Shown here: positions 28,151 to 37,530 of the stretch, piece after piece
How positions within the stretch are numbered: the first letter of the stretch is position 1
Layout of the letters: the number at the start of each line of letters is the position of its first letter
Source of the DNA: Agrobacterium pusense
GTDB taxonomy: Bacteria; Pseudomonadota; Alphaproteobacteria; Rhizobiales; Rhizobiaceae
Assembly: GCF_900102105.1 (NCBI RefSeq)
Contig: NZ_FNBB01000002.1
Span: forward strand, 248,001 to 312,000
DNA length: 64,000 nucleotides
Direction: 5' to 3'
The notes under the pieces: generated by a model
The model's input: only the letters and a program-made list of their open reading frames with translations
Told to the model about the DNA's origin: nothing
Database searches by the model: none
Translations under genes and position numbers: made by a program

Positions 28151-29112
28151 GACAGGTCGATGGGGTTAAATTGCTGGGGAGGCTCGGCGACGGGGTAAAG
28201 GAATTGCGGGGACGTCTGACACCGGATGCGCCTATGGACCGCGTGACGTGGTTCAGAGCCGGCGGTCTTGCGGAGGTGATGTTCCAGCCGCACGATACGG
28301 ATGATCTGATTGCCTTCCTGAAAATTCTGCCGGAAGATGTGCCGCTGACCGTGGTTGGCGTCGGCTCGAACCTTCTGGTGCGTGACGGCGGTATTCCGGG
28401 CGTGGTCGTGCGCCTGTCCGCCAAGGGCTTCGGTCAGGTGGAGCTTGCCGGTGAAAACCGCATCAAGGCGGGCGCGATCTGCCCGGACAAGCATATTGCA
28501 GCCATGGCCATGGATAATGGCATTGGCGGCTTCCACTTCTATTACGGTATTCCGGGCTCCATCGGCGGAGCGCTGCGCATGAATGCGGGCGCAAACGGCG
28601 GCGAGACGCGTGAACGTGTCGTGGAAGTCTATGCGGTCGACCGTCAGGGCAACCAGCATGTGCTTTCCAATGCCGATATGGGCTACAGCTATCGCCATTC
28701 CGGCGCCGACGCAGGCCTGATCTTCACCGGTGCGCTCTTCGAGGGCTATCCCGAGGACAAGGCGAAAATCCGCGCCGATATGGATGCGGTGCGTCATCAC
28801 CGCGAAACCGTGCAGCCGATCCGCGAACAGACCGGCGGCTCGACCTTCAAGAACCCCGAAGGTCATTCCGCATGGGAGCTTATCGATGAGGCGGGCGGTC
28901 GTGGTCTTGTGATCGGCGGCGCGCAGATGTCATCACTGCATTGCAATTTCATGATCAATACCGGCCATGCGACCGGTTACGATCTGGAATATCTAGGCGA
29001 GACCATCCGCAAGCGCGTGTTTGACAAATCGGGCATCCGGCTGGAATGGGAAATCAAGCGCCTGGGGTTGTTCATGCCCGGTCGTGAAGTGGAGCCTTTT
29101 CTGGGGGCTTGA
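28147..29112 (+). CDS. murB: UDP-N-acetylenolpyruvoylglucosamine reductase (type I)
   Basis: FAD/NADPH enzyme that makes UDP-MurNAc. The 321-residue protein has the FAD-binding [13 protein letters not shown] near 68-80, [20 protein letters not shown] near 133-152, and [10 protein letters not shown] near 228-237, which contains the Ser acting as proton donor. MNTG-like HCNFMINTG near 262 is also conserved. It is the last gene of the first dcw segment; a bidirectional terminator follows 33 bases later. Confidence 0.97.
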   Translation: MRQVDGVKLLGRLGDGVKELRGRLTPDAPMDRVTWFRAGGLAEVMFQPHDTDDLIAFLKILPEDVPLTVVGVGSNLLVRDGGIPGVVVRLSAKGFGQVELAGENRIKAGAICPDKHIAAMAMDNGIGGFHFYYGIPGSIGGALRMNAGANGGETRERVVEVYAVDRQGNQHVLSNADMGYSYRHSGADAGLIFTGALFEGYPEDKAKIRADMDAVRHHRETVQPIREQTGGSTFKNPEGHSAWELIDEAGGRGLVIGGAQMSSLHCNFMINTGHATGYDLEYLGETIRKRVFDKSGIRLEWEIKRLGLFMPGREVEPFLGA

Positions 29113-29145
29113 TGCGAGTCGGCCTTGCTAAGATGTAAACACATT

Positions 29146-29179
29146 AAAGCCCGCGAAACTCTCGTTTCGCGGGCTTTTT
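29146..29179. terminator. Bidirectional terminator between murB and the MFS gene
   Basis: A perfect 14-bp stem (AAAGCCCGCGAAAC with GTTTCGCGGGCTTT) around TCTC, with a T-run on both strands. It separates the convergent murB and MFS transporter genes. Confidence 0.93.
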
Positions 29180-29201
29180 GTTACTGTCGGTATCTATGGA
29201 C

Positions 29202-30506
29202 TCAGACTTCGTCCTTGCGGGACAGAAGAATGCAGGCGAGCGTGATGAGCGCGGATACGCAGAGGTAATAGCCGACATAGCCCATGCCGTAGTTCACCTG
29301 CAGCCATGTGGCGATGTAAGGCGCCAGCGACGCGCCGAAGATGCCGGCCATGTTGAAGGTGATGGAAGAGCCGGTATAGCGGACGCGGGTCGGGAAGGGG
29401 GCGGCGAGCGCCGTTCCGATCAGGCCGTAAGTCATGCCCATCAGCATCATCGCCAGAGCCGCGAAGACGAAGATCGAGCCTTCGCTGCCGGTCATCAGGC
29501 CGGGCAGCAGGAAGGAGAACAGGCCGATCAGCACTGTCGTCAGGATCAGAATTTCGCGGCGACCGAATTTTTCCGCAAGCTTGCCGGCAATCGGAATGAA
29601 GATACCGAAAACGACGGAGCCGAGGATCTGAACTTCCAGCGCGTCGAGGAAAGGAATTTTCAGGACCTTGACGTTGTAGGAGAGCAGATAGGCCGTGCCG
29701 ATGTAGAAGAGCACGAAGGTGGCGAGCGCCACAAAGGTGCCGAGCACGAGGCTGCGCTTGTGGTTGCGGAACAGTTCCGCAACCGGCACGGCCACACGTT
29801 CCTCCTTTTCGATGGCCTTCTGGAAGTCGGGCGTTTCGGTGATCGACAGGCGAACCCACATGCCGACCGCGATCAGGATGATCGAGGCGACGAAGGGAAT
29901 GCGCCAGCCCCAGCTGAGAAGCGCTTCCTGCGACATGAAGTGCAGCAGGATCCAGAACACGCCTGACGAGAGGAACAGGCCGACGGGTGCGCCAAGCTGC
30001 GGGAACATGCCGTACCAGCTGCGCTTGCCGGGAGGGGCGTTTTCCGTCGCGAGCAGGACGGCACCGCCCCATTCGCCACCGAGACCGAAGCCCTGGCCGA
30101 AGCGGCAAAGTGCGAGCAGCAGCGGCGCCAGAACGCCGGCCGTCTCATAGGACGGCAGCAGGCCGATCACGACCGTCGAGACACCCATGGTCAGCAGCGC
30201 CGCGACAAGCGTCGTCTTGCGGCCAACGCGGTCCCCATAGTGGCCGAAGACCACGGCGCCGAGGGGGCGGGCGAAAAAGGCGATGGAGAAAGTTGCGAAA
30301 GACGCCAGAAGCGCCGTCATCGGATCATTGTTCGGGAAGAACAATGTCGGGAACACGAGCACTGCGGCCGTGGCGTAAACGTAGAAATCGAAAAACTCGA
30401 TGGTCGTACCGACCAGACTGGCAGTGAGAACTCGTGCAGGCGAATTTGTCTTTACAGCGTTCGAATTGTCAGCGGTCGGCGATACCGGAGATATCGCGTC
30501 GGTCAT
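29202..30506 (-). CDS. MFS transporter, metabolite:H+ symporter family
   Basis: Inner-membrane proton symporter, 434 residues, about twelve spans. The MFS signature GHYGDRVGRKTTL lies near 88-100 in the first cytoplasmic loop, and KFGRREILI near 312-320 is its second-half counterpart. The sequence FDFYVYATAAVLVFPTLFFP near 38-57 is characteristic of the MHS subfamily (shikimate, proline/betaine, alpha-ketoglutarate carriers), but the substrate cannot be named. The gene is on the minus strand and interrupts the dcw cluster between murB and ddl. Its base and codon use look like the neighbours, so there is no sign of recent transfer. Confidence 0.9.
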   Translation of the reverse strand: MTDAISPVSPTADNSNAVKTNSPARVLTASLVGTTIEFFDFYVYATAAVLVFPTLFFPNNDPMTALLASFATFSIAFFARPLGAVVFGHYGDRVGRKTTLVAALLTMGVSTVVIGLLPSYETAGVLAPLLLALCRFGQGFGLGGEWGGAVLLATENAPPGKRSWYGMFPQLGAPVGLFLSSGVFWILLHFMSQEALLSWGWRIPFVASIILIAVGMWVRLSITETPDFQKAIEKEERVAVPVAELFRNHKRSLVLGTFVALATFVLFYIGTAYLLSYNVKVLKIPFLDALEVQILGSVVFGIFIPIAGKLAEKFGRREILILTTVLIGLFSFLLPGLMTGSEGSIFVFAALAMMLMGMTYGLIGTALAAPFPTRVRYTGSSITFNMAGIFGASLAPYIATWLQVNYGMGYVGYYLCVSALITLACILLSRKDEV

Positions 30507-30681
30507 GGTATTGGTTCCATTTTGGATGATTGCAATGTCATGCCTTGGGAGGCGACATCTGCGTTAACGCAATTTTTGTTCTTATGGAATGCTAAAAAAG
30601 AAATAATGCAGATAATGTGATCCATCAGGGCGACACGTGTGGTCACGGCCTCGGAGAACGTTCGTCGATTGAGAGACTGAT

Positions 30682-30810
30682 TCAGGCTGCGGTTTTAAAA
30701 CCCTGAAACGGCAGATAATTTGCCTGGGGAATAATCCCGTCTGTTAACGTTTCGGCCTTGCCTTTGTCGCGCGGCAGCAGACGCGCCGGCGTCGTTTTAT
30801 TTCCGATCAT
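30682..30810 (-). CDS. Candidate 42-residue small protein
   Basis: An open frame on the minus strand encodes a polar peptide that begins [18 protein letters not shown] and ends [10 protein letters not shown]. It has AGG 6 bases before the ATG and codon use like the surrounding genes. There is no membrane span or signal; it is basic in the first half. It lies 175 bases upstream of the MFS gene, on the same strand, within the 540-base gap before ddl. I do not recognise the family. Alternative: a chance frame in a regulatory region, since the SD is short. Confidence 0.4.
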   Translation of the reverse strand: MIGNKTTPARLLPRDKGKAETLTDGIIPQANYLPFQGFKTAA

Positions 30811-30845
30811 TGAAAACCTGCATGTTGCATTCCGCGCAACTCTCT

Positions 30846-30931
30846 GATTCCAAGGAGGGAATTCGGATCAATGCTGATTCTTTAACAAACTCGGCATGTT
30901 GGGCGCGGCGGTTAACGAAAGTAAACGATTC
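30846..30931. promoter_or_regulatory. Region upstream of ddl with clustered GANTC sites
   Basis: GATTC occurs at 30846, 30876 and 30927, and once more at 30679. GANTC is the CcrM methylation target of alphaproteobacteria, which times cell-cycle promoters. The last site is embedded in AT-rich sequence with several TTAA boxes (30911-30952) resembling CtrA half-sites, though none has the exact 7-base spacing. It is the likely promoter region of ddl-ftsQAZ. Confidence 0.35.
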
Positions 30932-31046
30932 ATTAACCTTAATGGCGTTTAACTGGTCTCAAGGGTCATGTGCCAGAATCACCGTTCGTGAAATCCGGTC
31001 GGTTCGGAGCGTGGTCCGTAACGGAGAGTTGGTGTCAGAGGTATCG

Positions 31047-31973
31047 ATGAGCGGCAAGCACGTAGCTGTTCTTATGGGTGGATTTTCGTCGGAGCGGCCG
31101 GTCAGCCTGTCGTCGGGCAACGCTTGCGCGCAGGCTCTGGAAGACGAGGGCTACAAGGTCACCCGTGTCGATGTCGGCCGCGATGTCGCCGCCGTGCTTG
31201 ATGCGCTGCGCCCGGACGTCGCTTTCAACGCGCTGCATGGGCCCTTCGGCGAAGACGGCACCATTCAGGGCATCCTCGAATATCTCGCCATTCCCTATAC
31301 CCATTCCGGCGTGCTCGCCTCGGCGCTTGCCATGGACAAGGCGCAGGCCAAGAAGGTTGCTGCTGCTGCCGGCATTCCTGTCGCCGCCGAGCGAGTCATG
31401 AACCGCTTCGATTTCACCAGCGAACATCCGCTGGCGCCGCCTTATGTGGTGAAGCCGGTGCGCGAAGGCTCGAGCTTCGGCGTCGTTATCGTCAAGGAAG
31501 ACCAGTCGCACCCGCCGCAGATACTCACGTCCTCTGAATGGAAATACGGCGACCATGTCATGGTCGAGCGTTATATCCATGGCCGCGAACTGACCTGCGG
31601 GGTGCTCGACGGCGAGGCGCTGGGCGTCACCGAAGTGGTGCCGCTCGGTCACAATTTCTATGATTACGATGCGAAATACGCTGCTGGTGGCTCGAAACAT
31701 GTCATTCCCGCAGAAATTTCACCGAAAATTTACCAAAAAATTCAAACACTGGCGGTTATGGCGCATCGGGCGATCGGGTGCCGTGGCGTAAGCCGTTCAG
31801 ACTTTCGTTACGACGACCGTTTCTCAGAAGATGGCGAAGTTATCTGGCTTGAAGTGAATACGCAGCCGGGCATGACGCCGACCTCCCTGGTGCCTGAAAT
31901 GGCGGCCCATGCTGGCCGCTCCTTTGGTAACCTTGTCAGCTGGATGGTGGAGGACGCTTCGTGTTTGCGGTGA
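31047..31973 (+). CDS. ddl: D-alanine:D-alanine ligase
   Basis: ATP-grasp ligase that makes the D-Ala-D-Ala used by MurF. The 308-residue protein (start [12 protein letters not shown]) has the substrate-Ser segment [11 protein letters not shown] near 14-24, [15 protein letters not shown] near 64-78, the ATP-grasp [12 protein letters not shown] near 137-148 and EVNTQPGMT near 270. An in-frame GTG 15 bases upstream is an alternative start with its own GGAG. It overlaps the GTG start of ftsQ by 13 bases. Confidence 0.95.
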   Translation: MSGKHVAVLMGGFSSERPVSLSSGNACAQALEDEGYKVTRVDVGRDVAAVLDALRPDVAFNALHGPFGEDGTIQGILEYLAIPYTHSGVLASALAMDKAQAKKVAAAAGIPVAAERVMNRFDFTSEHPLAPPYVVKPVREGSSFGVVIVKEDQSHPPQILTSSEWKYGDHVMVERYIHGRELTCGVLDGEALGVTEVVPLGHNFYDYDAKYAAGGSKHVIPAEISPKIYQKIQTLAVMAHRAIGCRGVSRSDFRYDDRFSEDGEVIWLEVNTQPGMTPTSLVPEMAAHAGRSFGNLVSWMVEDASCLR

Positions 31974-32893
31974 TCGGCAAAAAGTCGACGGCAAAAAAGC
32001 GCGAGCAATTCGCGGCGGCGGCCAGTGCCGACGATCGCATGGTGTTGCCGCGTCCGCTGCGTCGCGTCGTGCGTTTCGGCGTCAGCCTTGCGACCGGACG
32101 TATCCACATTCCCGCCCATACCGGTACGATTGCGGCCGTCGCCTTTTATGCGGCGACCGGGCTTTATGGCATGTCACTCGGCGGCCATACGAATATCGTC
32201 ACGCAGGCAACGACCTCCGCGGCCGGTTTCGCCGTTGAGGACGTGAAGGTCTCCGGCAACCTGCAGACCTCCGAAATCGATGTCTTCCAGCTTCTCGGTC
32301 TCGATGGCAGCACGTCCCTGATCGCGCTCGACATCGACGCCGCGCGCCGCAAGCTGGTGCAGCTTCCCTGGGTTGAGGATGTCGATATCCGCAAGATCTA
32401 TCCGAAGACGGTCGAGGTTCGTCTGAAGGAGCGTGAGGCTTTTGGCATCTGGCAGCACGGCTCGGAGCTGTCGCTGATCGAAAAGAGCGGCAGTGTCATC
32501 GCGCCGCTGCGTGACAACAAGTTTGCCTCGCTGCCGCTTTTCGTCGGCCGCGACGCGGAAACCGGTGCTGCCGGTTTCGTCGAGCAGCTGGCTGACTGGC
32601 CGGAAATCCGCAGCCGCGTCCGAGCCTACGTGCGTATCGCCGGCCGCCGCTGGGACCTGCATCTCGACAACGGCATCGTCGTCAAGCTGCCAGAAGAAAA
32701 CCTGCCGCAGGCGCTGCAATTGCTCGCGCGGCTCGATCTGGAAGAGAAAGTTCTGTCGCGCGATGTCGCTGCCGTGGACCTGCGCCTGTCCGACCGTACA
32801 ACGATCCAGCTGACCGAAGGTGCCGCCGAACGCCGCCAGGCTGCCGTCGATGCGCGCACCAAGGCTCTCAAGAAAGCGGAGAAGAACACATGA
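31961..32893 (+). CDS. ftsQ: Cell division protein FtsQ
   Basis: Bitopic divisome scaffold. The 310 residues have a basic cytoplasmic tail (about 1-50), one membrane span near 52-72 ([19 protein letters not shown]), a POTRA domain about 85-155 ([22 protein letters not shown], then [24 protein letters not shown] split over the domain end) and the FtsQ C-terminal beta domain with [16 protein letters not shown] near 225. The start is GTG inside the last codons of ddl, with GGAGG 8 bases ahead. The stop overlaps the ftsA start (ATGA). Confidence 0.94.
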   Translation: MFAVIGKKSTAKKREQFAAAASADDRMVLPRPLRRVVRFGVSLATGRIHIPAHTGTIAAVAFYAATGLYGMSLGGHTNIVTQATTSAAGFAVEDVKVSGNLQTSEIDVFQLLGLDGSTSLIALDIDAARRKLVQLPWVEDVDIRKIYPKTVEVRLKEREAFGIWQHGSELSLIEKSGSVIAPLRDNKFASLPLFVGRDAETGAAGFVEQLADWPEIRSRVRAYVRIAGRRWDLHLDNGIVVKLPEENLPQALQLLARLDLEEKVLSRDVAAVDLRLSDRTTIQLTEGAAERRQAAVDARTKALKKAEKNT

Positions 32894-34221
32894 GCTTTTT
32901 CGGTTCTTCCCATTTCGGTCTGCCTCGTCTGAAGCCGCTTTCTTCCAAGCGCAGCCACATCGTTTCGGTGCTCGACATCGGCTCGACCAAGGTCGTGTGC
33001 ATGATCGGCCGGCTGACGCCCCGTCAGGAAAGCGAAATCCTGCCTGGCCGCACCCACAAGGTCGAAATCATCGGCATCGGCCACCAGCGTTCGCGCGGCG
33101 TGAAGTCAGGCGTGATTGCCGACCTCGACGCGCTGGAAGGCGTCATCCGTCTTTCAGTCGATGCGGCTGAGCGCATGGCGGGCCTGACCGTCGACAGCCT
33201 GATCGTCAATGTTTCCGCCGGCCGCCTGGCGAGCGATATCTACACCGCGAGCATCGATCTCGGCGGCCAGGAAGTGGAAGCAAGCGATCTGCGCAAGGTT
33301 CTGGTGGCGGCAAGCCAGCAGTCCATGCGTCAGGACCGGGCGATCCTGCATTCGCTGCCGACGGGCTATTCGCTGGATGGCGAGCGCGGTATCCGCGATC
33401 CGCTGTCGATGTACGGCGATCTTCTCGGCGTTGACATGCATGTGGTGACTGTCGAACGCACGGCGCTGAAGAACCTCGAACTTTGCGTCAACCGCGCGCA
33501 TCTGTCCGTCGAGGGCATGGTTGCGACGCCCTATGCTAGCGGTCTAGCAGCACTGGTGGACGATGAAGTCGAACTCGGCTGCGCCGCCATCGACATGGGC
33601 GGCGGCACGACGACGATCTCGGTTTTTGCCGAGGGCCGGCTCATCCATACGGACGCGATCGGCCTTGGCGGCCATCACGTTACGACAGATCTTGCACGAG
33701 GCCTCTCGACACGAATCGAAGATGCGGAGAGACTGAAGGTGGTGCATGGTTCGGCTTTGCTGAATGGCGCGGATGAGCGCGACATGATTTCGATCCCGCC
33801 GATTGGCGAAGATGATCGCGATCAACCATCGCAAGTTTCAAGAGCATTGGTTACCCGCATCGTGCGGGCACGTATCGAAGAGACGCTGGAATTGATCCGT
33901 GATCGTATCCAGAAGTCCGGCTTCAGCCCCATCGTCGGCAAGCGCGTCGTCCTGACCGGCGGCGCGAGCCAGCTGACGGGGCTGCCGGAAACGGCGCGGC
34001 GCATTCTTGCCCGCAACGTTCGCATCGGCCGCCCCATGGGCGTGGCCGGTCTTCCGGTCGCGGCAAAGGGCCCGGCGTTTTCAACCGCCTGCGGACTGAT
34101 GATCTATCCGCAGGTGGCGGACATCGAAATTCATGCGGCGCAAGGCGGAATGTTCTCGCCGTTTGGTAACGGTAGCGGCCGGATAGCCCGGGTGGGGCAG
34201 TGGCTGAAAGAGAGTTTTTGA
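32890..34221 (+). CDS. ftsA: Cell division protein FtsA
   Basis: Actin-like ATPase that tethers FtsZ to the membrane and recruits later divisome proteins. The 443-residue sequence shows the phosphate-1 loop VLDIGSTKVVCMIG near 27-40, the SHS2/1C domain region with SAGRLASDIYTASI near 108, phosphate-2 AAIDMGGGTTTISVF near 232-246, and the adenosine motif VVLTGGASQLTG near 353. The C-terminal amphipathic anchor ends GQWLKESF. The gene lies 91 bases before ftsZ. Confidence 0.96.
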   Translation: MSFFGSSHFGLPRLKPLSSKRSHIVSVLDIGSTKVVCMIGRLTPRQESEILPGRTHKVEIIGIGHQRSRGVKSGVIADLDALEGVIRLSVDAAERMAGLTVDSLIVNVSAGRLASDIYTASIDLGGQEVEASDLRKVLVAASQQSMRQDRAILHSLPTGYSLDGERGIRDPLSMYGDLLGVDMHVVTVERTALKNLELCVNRAHLSVEGMVATPYASGLAALVDDEVELGCAAIDMGGGTTTISVFAEGRLIHTDAIGLGGHHVTTDLARGLSTRIEDAERLKVVHGSALLNGADERDMISIPPIGEDDRDQPSQVSRALVTRIVRARIEETLELIRDRIQKSGFSPIVGKRVVLTGGASQLTGLPETARRILARNVRIGRPMGVAGLPVAAKGPAFSTACGLMIYPQVADIEIHAAQGGMFSPFGNGSGRIARVGQWLKESF

Positions 34222-34312
34222 GTAGCCTCGGGGCGCAAGCCGGAGGTTTCAGAGTTGAGTTTCAAGAATCGGCCAGCGGGGCGATGCGGCCAGAGAAAGA
34301 AGGAATGTTAAA

Positions 34313-36067
34313 ATGACGATACAGCTGCAGAAGCCTGATATCACAGAGCTGAAGCCACGCATCACCGTCTTCGGTGTCGGTGGCGGTGGTGGTAACGCTG
34401 TCAACAACATGATCACGGCTGGCCTCCAGGGCGTCGACTTCGTTGTCGCCAACACGGATGCCCAGGCGTTGACCATGACGAAGGCAGATCGGGTCATTCA
34501 GCTCGGCGTCAACGTCACTGAAGGTCTCGGCGCCGGTTCCCAGCCGGAAGTCGGGCGCGCTGCCGCTGAAGAATGCATCGACGAGATCATCGATCACCTT
34601 AACGGCACGCATATGTGCTTCGTCACCGCCGGCATGGGCGGCGGCACCGGCACCGGTGCTGCTCCTGTTGTCGCGCAGGCTGCGCGCAACAAGGGCATCC
34701 TGACGGTTGGCGTCGTCACCAAGCCTTTCCACTTCGAAGGCGGCCGCCGCATGCGTCTTGCCGAACAGGGCATCGAGGAACTGCAGAAGTCCGTCGATAC
34801 GCTGATCGTCATTCCGAACCAGAACCTCTTCCGTATTGCCAATGACAAGACGACCTTTGCGGACGCCTTCGCCATGGCCGACCAGGTTCTCTATTCCGGC
34901 GTTGCCTGCATTACCGACCTGATGGTGAAGGAAGGTCTCATCAACCTCGACTTCGCCGACGTCCGTTCGGTCATGCGCGAAATGGGCCGCGCGATGATGG
35001 GCACCGGCGAGGCTTCCGGTCCGGGCCGCGCAATGCAGGCCGCGGAAGCGGCGATCGCCAACCCGCTGCTCGACGAAACCTCGATGAAGGGTGCACAGGG
35101 CCTCTTGATCTCCATCACCGGCGGTCGCGACCTCACCCTCTTCGAAGTCGACGAAGCTGCGACCCGTATTCGCGAAGAAGTTGATCCGGATGCGAACATC
35201 ATCCTCGGCGCAACCTTCGATGAAGCGCTTGAAGGCCTCATCCGCGTCTCCGTCGTTGCAACCGGCATTGACCGCGTTGCAGGCGTCGGCGAGCAGAACG
35301 TTGCCGAAATGCGCGCCGCAGCCGCCGCTGCAAAGCCGCTTATCCGTCCTTCCGCGGCCGTTGCTCCCGCTCCGGCCGCAGTACAGCCTGCCGCAGTTTC
35401 GCAGGCACCGAAGGCCGTAGACCCGATCGCCCAGACCATCCGTTCGGCTGAGGCCGAAATGGAACGTGAACTCGGTTTTGCCGCACATCAGCAGCCGGCC
35501 CAGGACTTCCGTCCGCAGAGCAAGCTGTTCGCATCCTCTCCGGCTGAAGCACCGGCGGCACTTCGTCCGGCCCAGCCGGTTCAGCAGGCCGCTCCGGCTC
35601 CGGTTGCTCCGGCACCGGTCTATCACGCTCCGGAACAGCATGCTGCTCCGGCACCGCGCATGCAGCAGCCGCAGGCTCCCGTCTATCAGGAACCTGCACC
35701 GGTTGCCCGCCAGCCTGAGCCGGTTCGCATGCCGAAGGTCGAAGACTTCCCGCCGGTCGTGAAGGCCGAGCTGGACCACCGCACCCATGCCGCTCCTGCT
35801 GCCCAGGAAGAGCGTGGCCCGATGGGTCTTCTGAAGCGCATCACCAACTCGCTTGGTCGCCGCGAAGAAGAAGAAGTTCCTTCCGACATGATGGATGCGC
35901 CGAGCATGGCGCCGCAGCGCCGCGCACCGCTTTCGCCGGAAGCAAGCCTCTACGCACCGCGTCGCGGCCAGCTCGACGATCACGGCCGTGCAACGCCTGC
36001 ATCGTCCAGCCACCACGATGATGACCAGCTGGAAATCCCGGCCTTCCTGCGCCGCCAGTCCAACTGA
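34313..36067 (+). CDS. ftsZ: Cell division GTPase FtsZ (long form)
   Basis: Tubulin-like GTPase that builds the Z ring. The 584-residue protein has [10 protein letters not shown] near 24-33, the tubulin signature GGGTGTG at 109-115, and the T7 loop NLDFADVR near 210. After the globular domain (about 320) comes a Pro/Ala/Gln-rich linker of roughly 250 residues, far longer than in E. coli (FtsZ 383), ending in the conserved peptide [12 protein letters not shown] for FtsA and other partners. AGAAGGA precedes the ATG. Agrobacterium has further ftsZ-like genes elsewhere (established); this is the dcw-linked one. A terminator follows. Confidence 0.97.
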   Translation: MTIQLQKPDITELKPRITVFGVGGGGGNAVNNMITAGLQGVDFVVANTDAQALTMTKADRVIQLGVNVTEGLGAGSQPEVGRAAAEECIDEIIDHLNGTHMCFVTAGMGGGTGTGAAPVVAQAARNKGILTVGVVTKPFHFEGGRRMRLAEQGIEELQKSVDTLIVIPNQNLFRIANDKTTFADAFAMADQVLYSGVACITDLMVKEGLINLDFADVRSVMREMGRAMMGTGEASGPGRAMQAAEAAIANPLLDETSMKGAQGLLISITGGRDLTLFEVDEAATRIREEVDPDANIILGATFDEALEGLIRVSVVATGIDRVAGVGEQNVAEMRAAAAAAKPLIRPSAAVAPAPAAVQPAAVSQAPKAVDPIAQTIRSAEAEMERELGFAAHQQPAQDFRPQSKLFASSPAEAPAALRPAQPVQQAAPAPVAPAPVYHAPEQHAAPAPRMQQPQAPVYQEPAPVARQPEPVRMPKVEDFPPVVKAELDHRTHAAPAAQEERGPMGLLKRITNSLGRREEEEVPSDMMDAPSMAPQRRAPLSPEASLYAPRRGQLDDHGRATPASSSHHDDDQLEIPAFLRRQSN

Positions 36068-36089
36068 GGGCGATTCCATTAGCCTCTCG

Positions 36090-36122
36090 AAACGCCCGGA
36101 TCCGACGATCCGGGCGTTTTGT
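36090..36122 (+). terminator. Terminator after ftsZ
   Basis: AAACGCCCGGATC and GATCCGGGCGTTT form a perfect 13-bp stem with a CGAC loop, followed by TGTTT. It closes the ddl-ftsQAZ segment. Confidence 0.92.
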
Positions 36123-36135
36123 TTATTTTACGTTA

Positions 36136-36150
36136 TTAACACTAAATTAA
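36136..36150. promoter_or_regulatory. CtrA-like site (TTAA-N7-TTAA) upstream of lpxC
   Basis: TTAA, seven bases, TTAA matches the classic full CtrA consensus spacing. It lies in the AT-rich gap after the ftsZ terminator, 189 bases before the lpxC ATG. Chance occurrence is possible because the stretch is AT-rich. Confidence 0.35.
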
Positions 36151-36338
36151 TTAGCGTTGTCAGCCGCTTACGCATGTAACAATCCGAAACGAACAGTGAT
36201 TTGTCGTGGCACGTACATGTGCGTATGTATGAGGCTGGGTAAAGGAACAGACTGACTTCGCCGGTCGTTAAAACCCGGCTTGAAAACTTGAACGGCGCTG
36301 GCCCCAAGCGGCGCGGTTTGCAAAAAAGGCATACACTA

Positions 36339-37298
36339 ATGACTATCGGACTGCTCGGATTTCAGACAACTATCGCACATGCCGTTCAGCTTAAAGGCAT
36401 TGGCGTGCATTCCGGCAATCCGGTCTCGATGACGTTCCAGCCCGCAGAAGCTGGAACGGGCATCGTCTTCCATCGCCTCCATGACAATGGCAGCGTCACC
36501 GAGCTGAAGGCAGTGTCTGCCAATGTCGGCAATACCGATCTGTGCACCGTGCTTGGCCGTTCGCTTTCCCAGTCGGTAGCGACGATCGAGCACGTCATGG
36601 CCGCCATCTACGCCATGGGCCTCGACAACCTTGTCGTCGAGGTAGACGGTCCGGAAGCGCCGATCATGGATGGCAGCTCTGCTCCCTTCATTGAAGCGAT
36701 CGAATCGGTCGGCATCAAGAACCTTGGCGTGAAGCGCCGCTATATCAGGGTCACCAAGCCGGTGCGTATCGATTCGGGTGCGTCCTGGGCGGAGTTCCGT
36801 CCTTATGACGGTACGCGCTTCGAGGTCGACATCGATTTCGACACGCCGCTGATCGGCAAGCAATCCTGGAAGGGTGACCTGACGGCAGAGACGTTCAAGA
36901 ACGAACTGTCGCGTGCCCGTACTTTTGGCTTTATGCGTGATGTCGAGCGCCTTTGGGCCGCCGGTTATGCACTGGGCTCCTCGCTTGAGAATTCGGTTGT
37001 CATTTCCGACGACAACAGCGTCATCAACATGGAAGGCCTGCGTTACGCCAAGGACGAGTTCGTCCGCCACAAGACGCTTGACGCGGTGGGCGACCTGGCA
37101 CTTGCGGGCGCTCAGTTCATCGGTTGCTACCGTTCTTATCGCGGTGGTCACAAGGTCAATGCCAATGCGCTGAAGGCCCTGCTGAGCGACCGTACGGCTT
37201 ACGAGATCGTAGAGGCTCCGGCCGCACGCAACCAGATGGTGCGCGCCCGCGAATTTGTGGCCGTCAATATGCCCGAATTCGCGCCCTGGTCCGCGTAA
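36339..37298 (+). CDS. lpxC: UDP-3-O-acyl-N-acetylglucosamine deacetylase
   Basis: Zinc deacetylase that commits UDP-GlcNAc to lipid A. The 319 residues comprise two LpxC domains: KGIGVHSG near 18-25, TIEHVMAAIYAMG near 81-93 with the zinc His of the H-x-M-A motif, and MDGSSAPFIEAI near 109-120. The second domain has DEFVRHKTLDAVGDLALAG near 236-254 with the remaining metal ligands (His and Asp of HKTLD). The ATG at 36339 follows AAAAAAGG. It stands alone between two terminators. Confidence 0.96.
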   Translation: MTIGLLGFQTTIAHAVQLKGIGVHSGNPVSMTFQPAEAGTGIVFHRLHDNGSVTELKAVSANVGNTDLCTVLGRSLSQSVATIEHVMAAIYAMGLDNLVVEVDGPEAPIMDGSSAPFIEAIESVGIKNLGVKRRYIRVTKPVRIDSGASWAEFRPYDGTRFEVDIDFDTPLIGKQSWKGDLTAETFKNELSRARTFGFMRDVERLWAAGYALGSSLENSVVISDDNSVINMEGLRYAKDEFVRHKTLDAVGDLALAGAQFIGCYRSYRGGHKVNANALKALLSDRTAYEIVEAPAARNQMVRAREFVAVNMPEFAPWSA

Positions 37299-37325
37299 GG
37301 TCTTTTGAAGGCTATCAATTGACAG

Positions 37326-37353
37326 AAAAGCCGCTCCTTCGGGGCGGCTTTTT
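37326..37353 (+). terminator. Terminator after lpxC
   Basis: AAAAGCCGCTCC and GGGGCGGCTTTTT form a stem with one G-U pair around TTCG, with a T-run. It lies 28 bases after the lpxC stop. Confidence 0.9.
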
Positions 37354-37530
37354 CGTGAGACGGAGCAGGAAGTTGCAAATTATCGCCGGATAATCGTGCG
37401 ATTGCATGGGGTGATGCCATAAAAATGCGTTAATGCGTCATCATTGCGTTGCCCTGCGGATGCTTTTATGGCTAGAACGCCAATACAAAGCCGATGCTTA
37501 TGTATTTGCGCGGGAAGTGGGAACTGTCGA

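Noticed and set aside
30852-30885. AAGGAGG followed by a four-codon frame (MLIL) upstream of ddl
   Set aside because: The spacing of 12 bases is long and four codons cannot be judged; noted as a possible leader peptide only.
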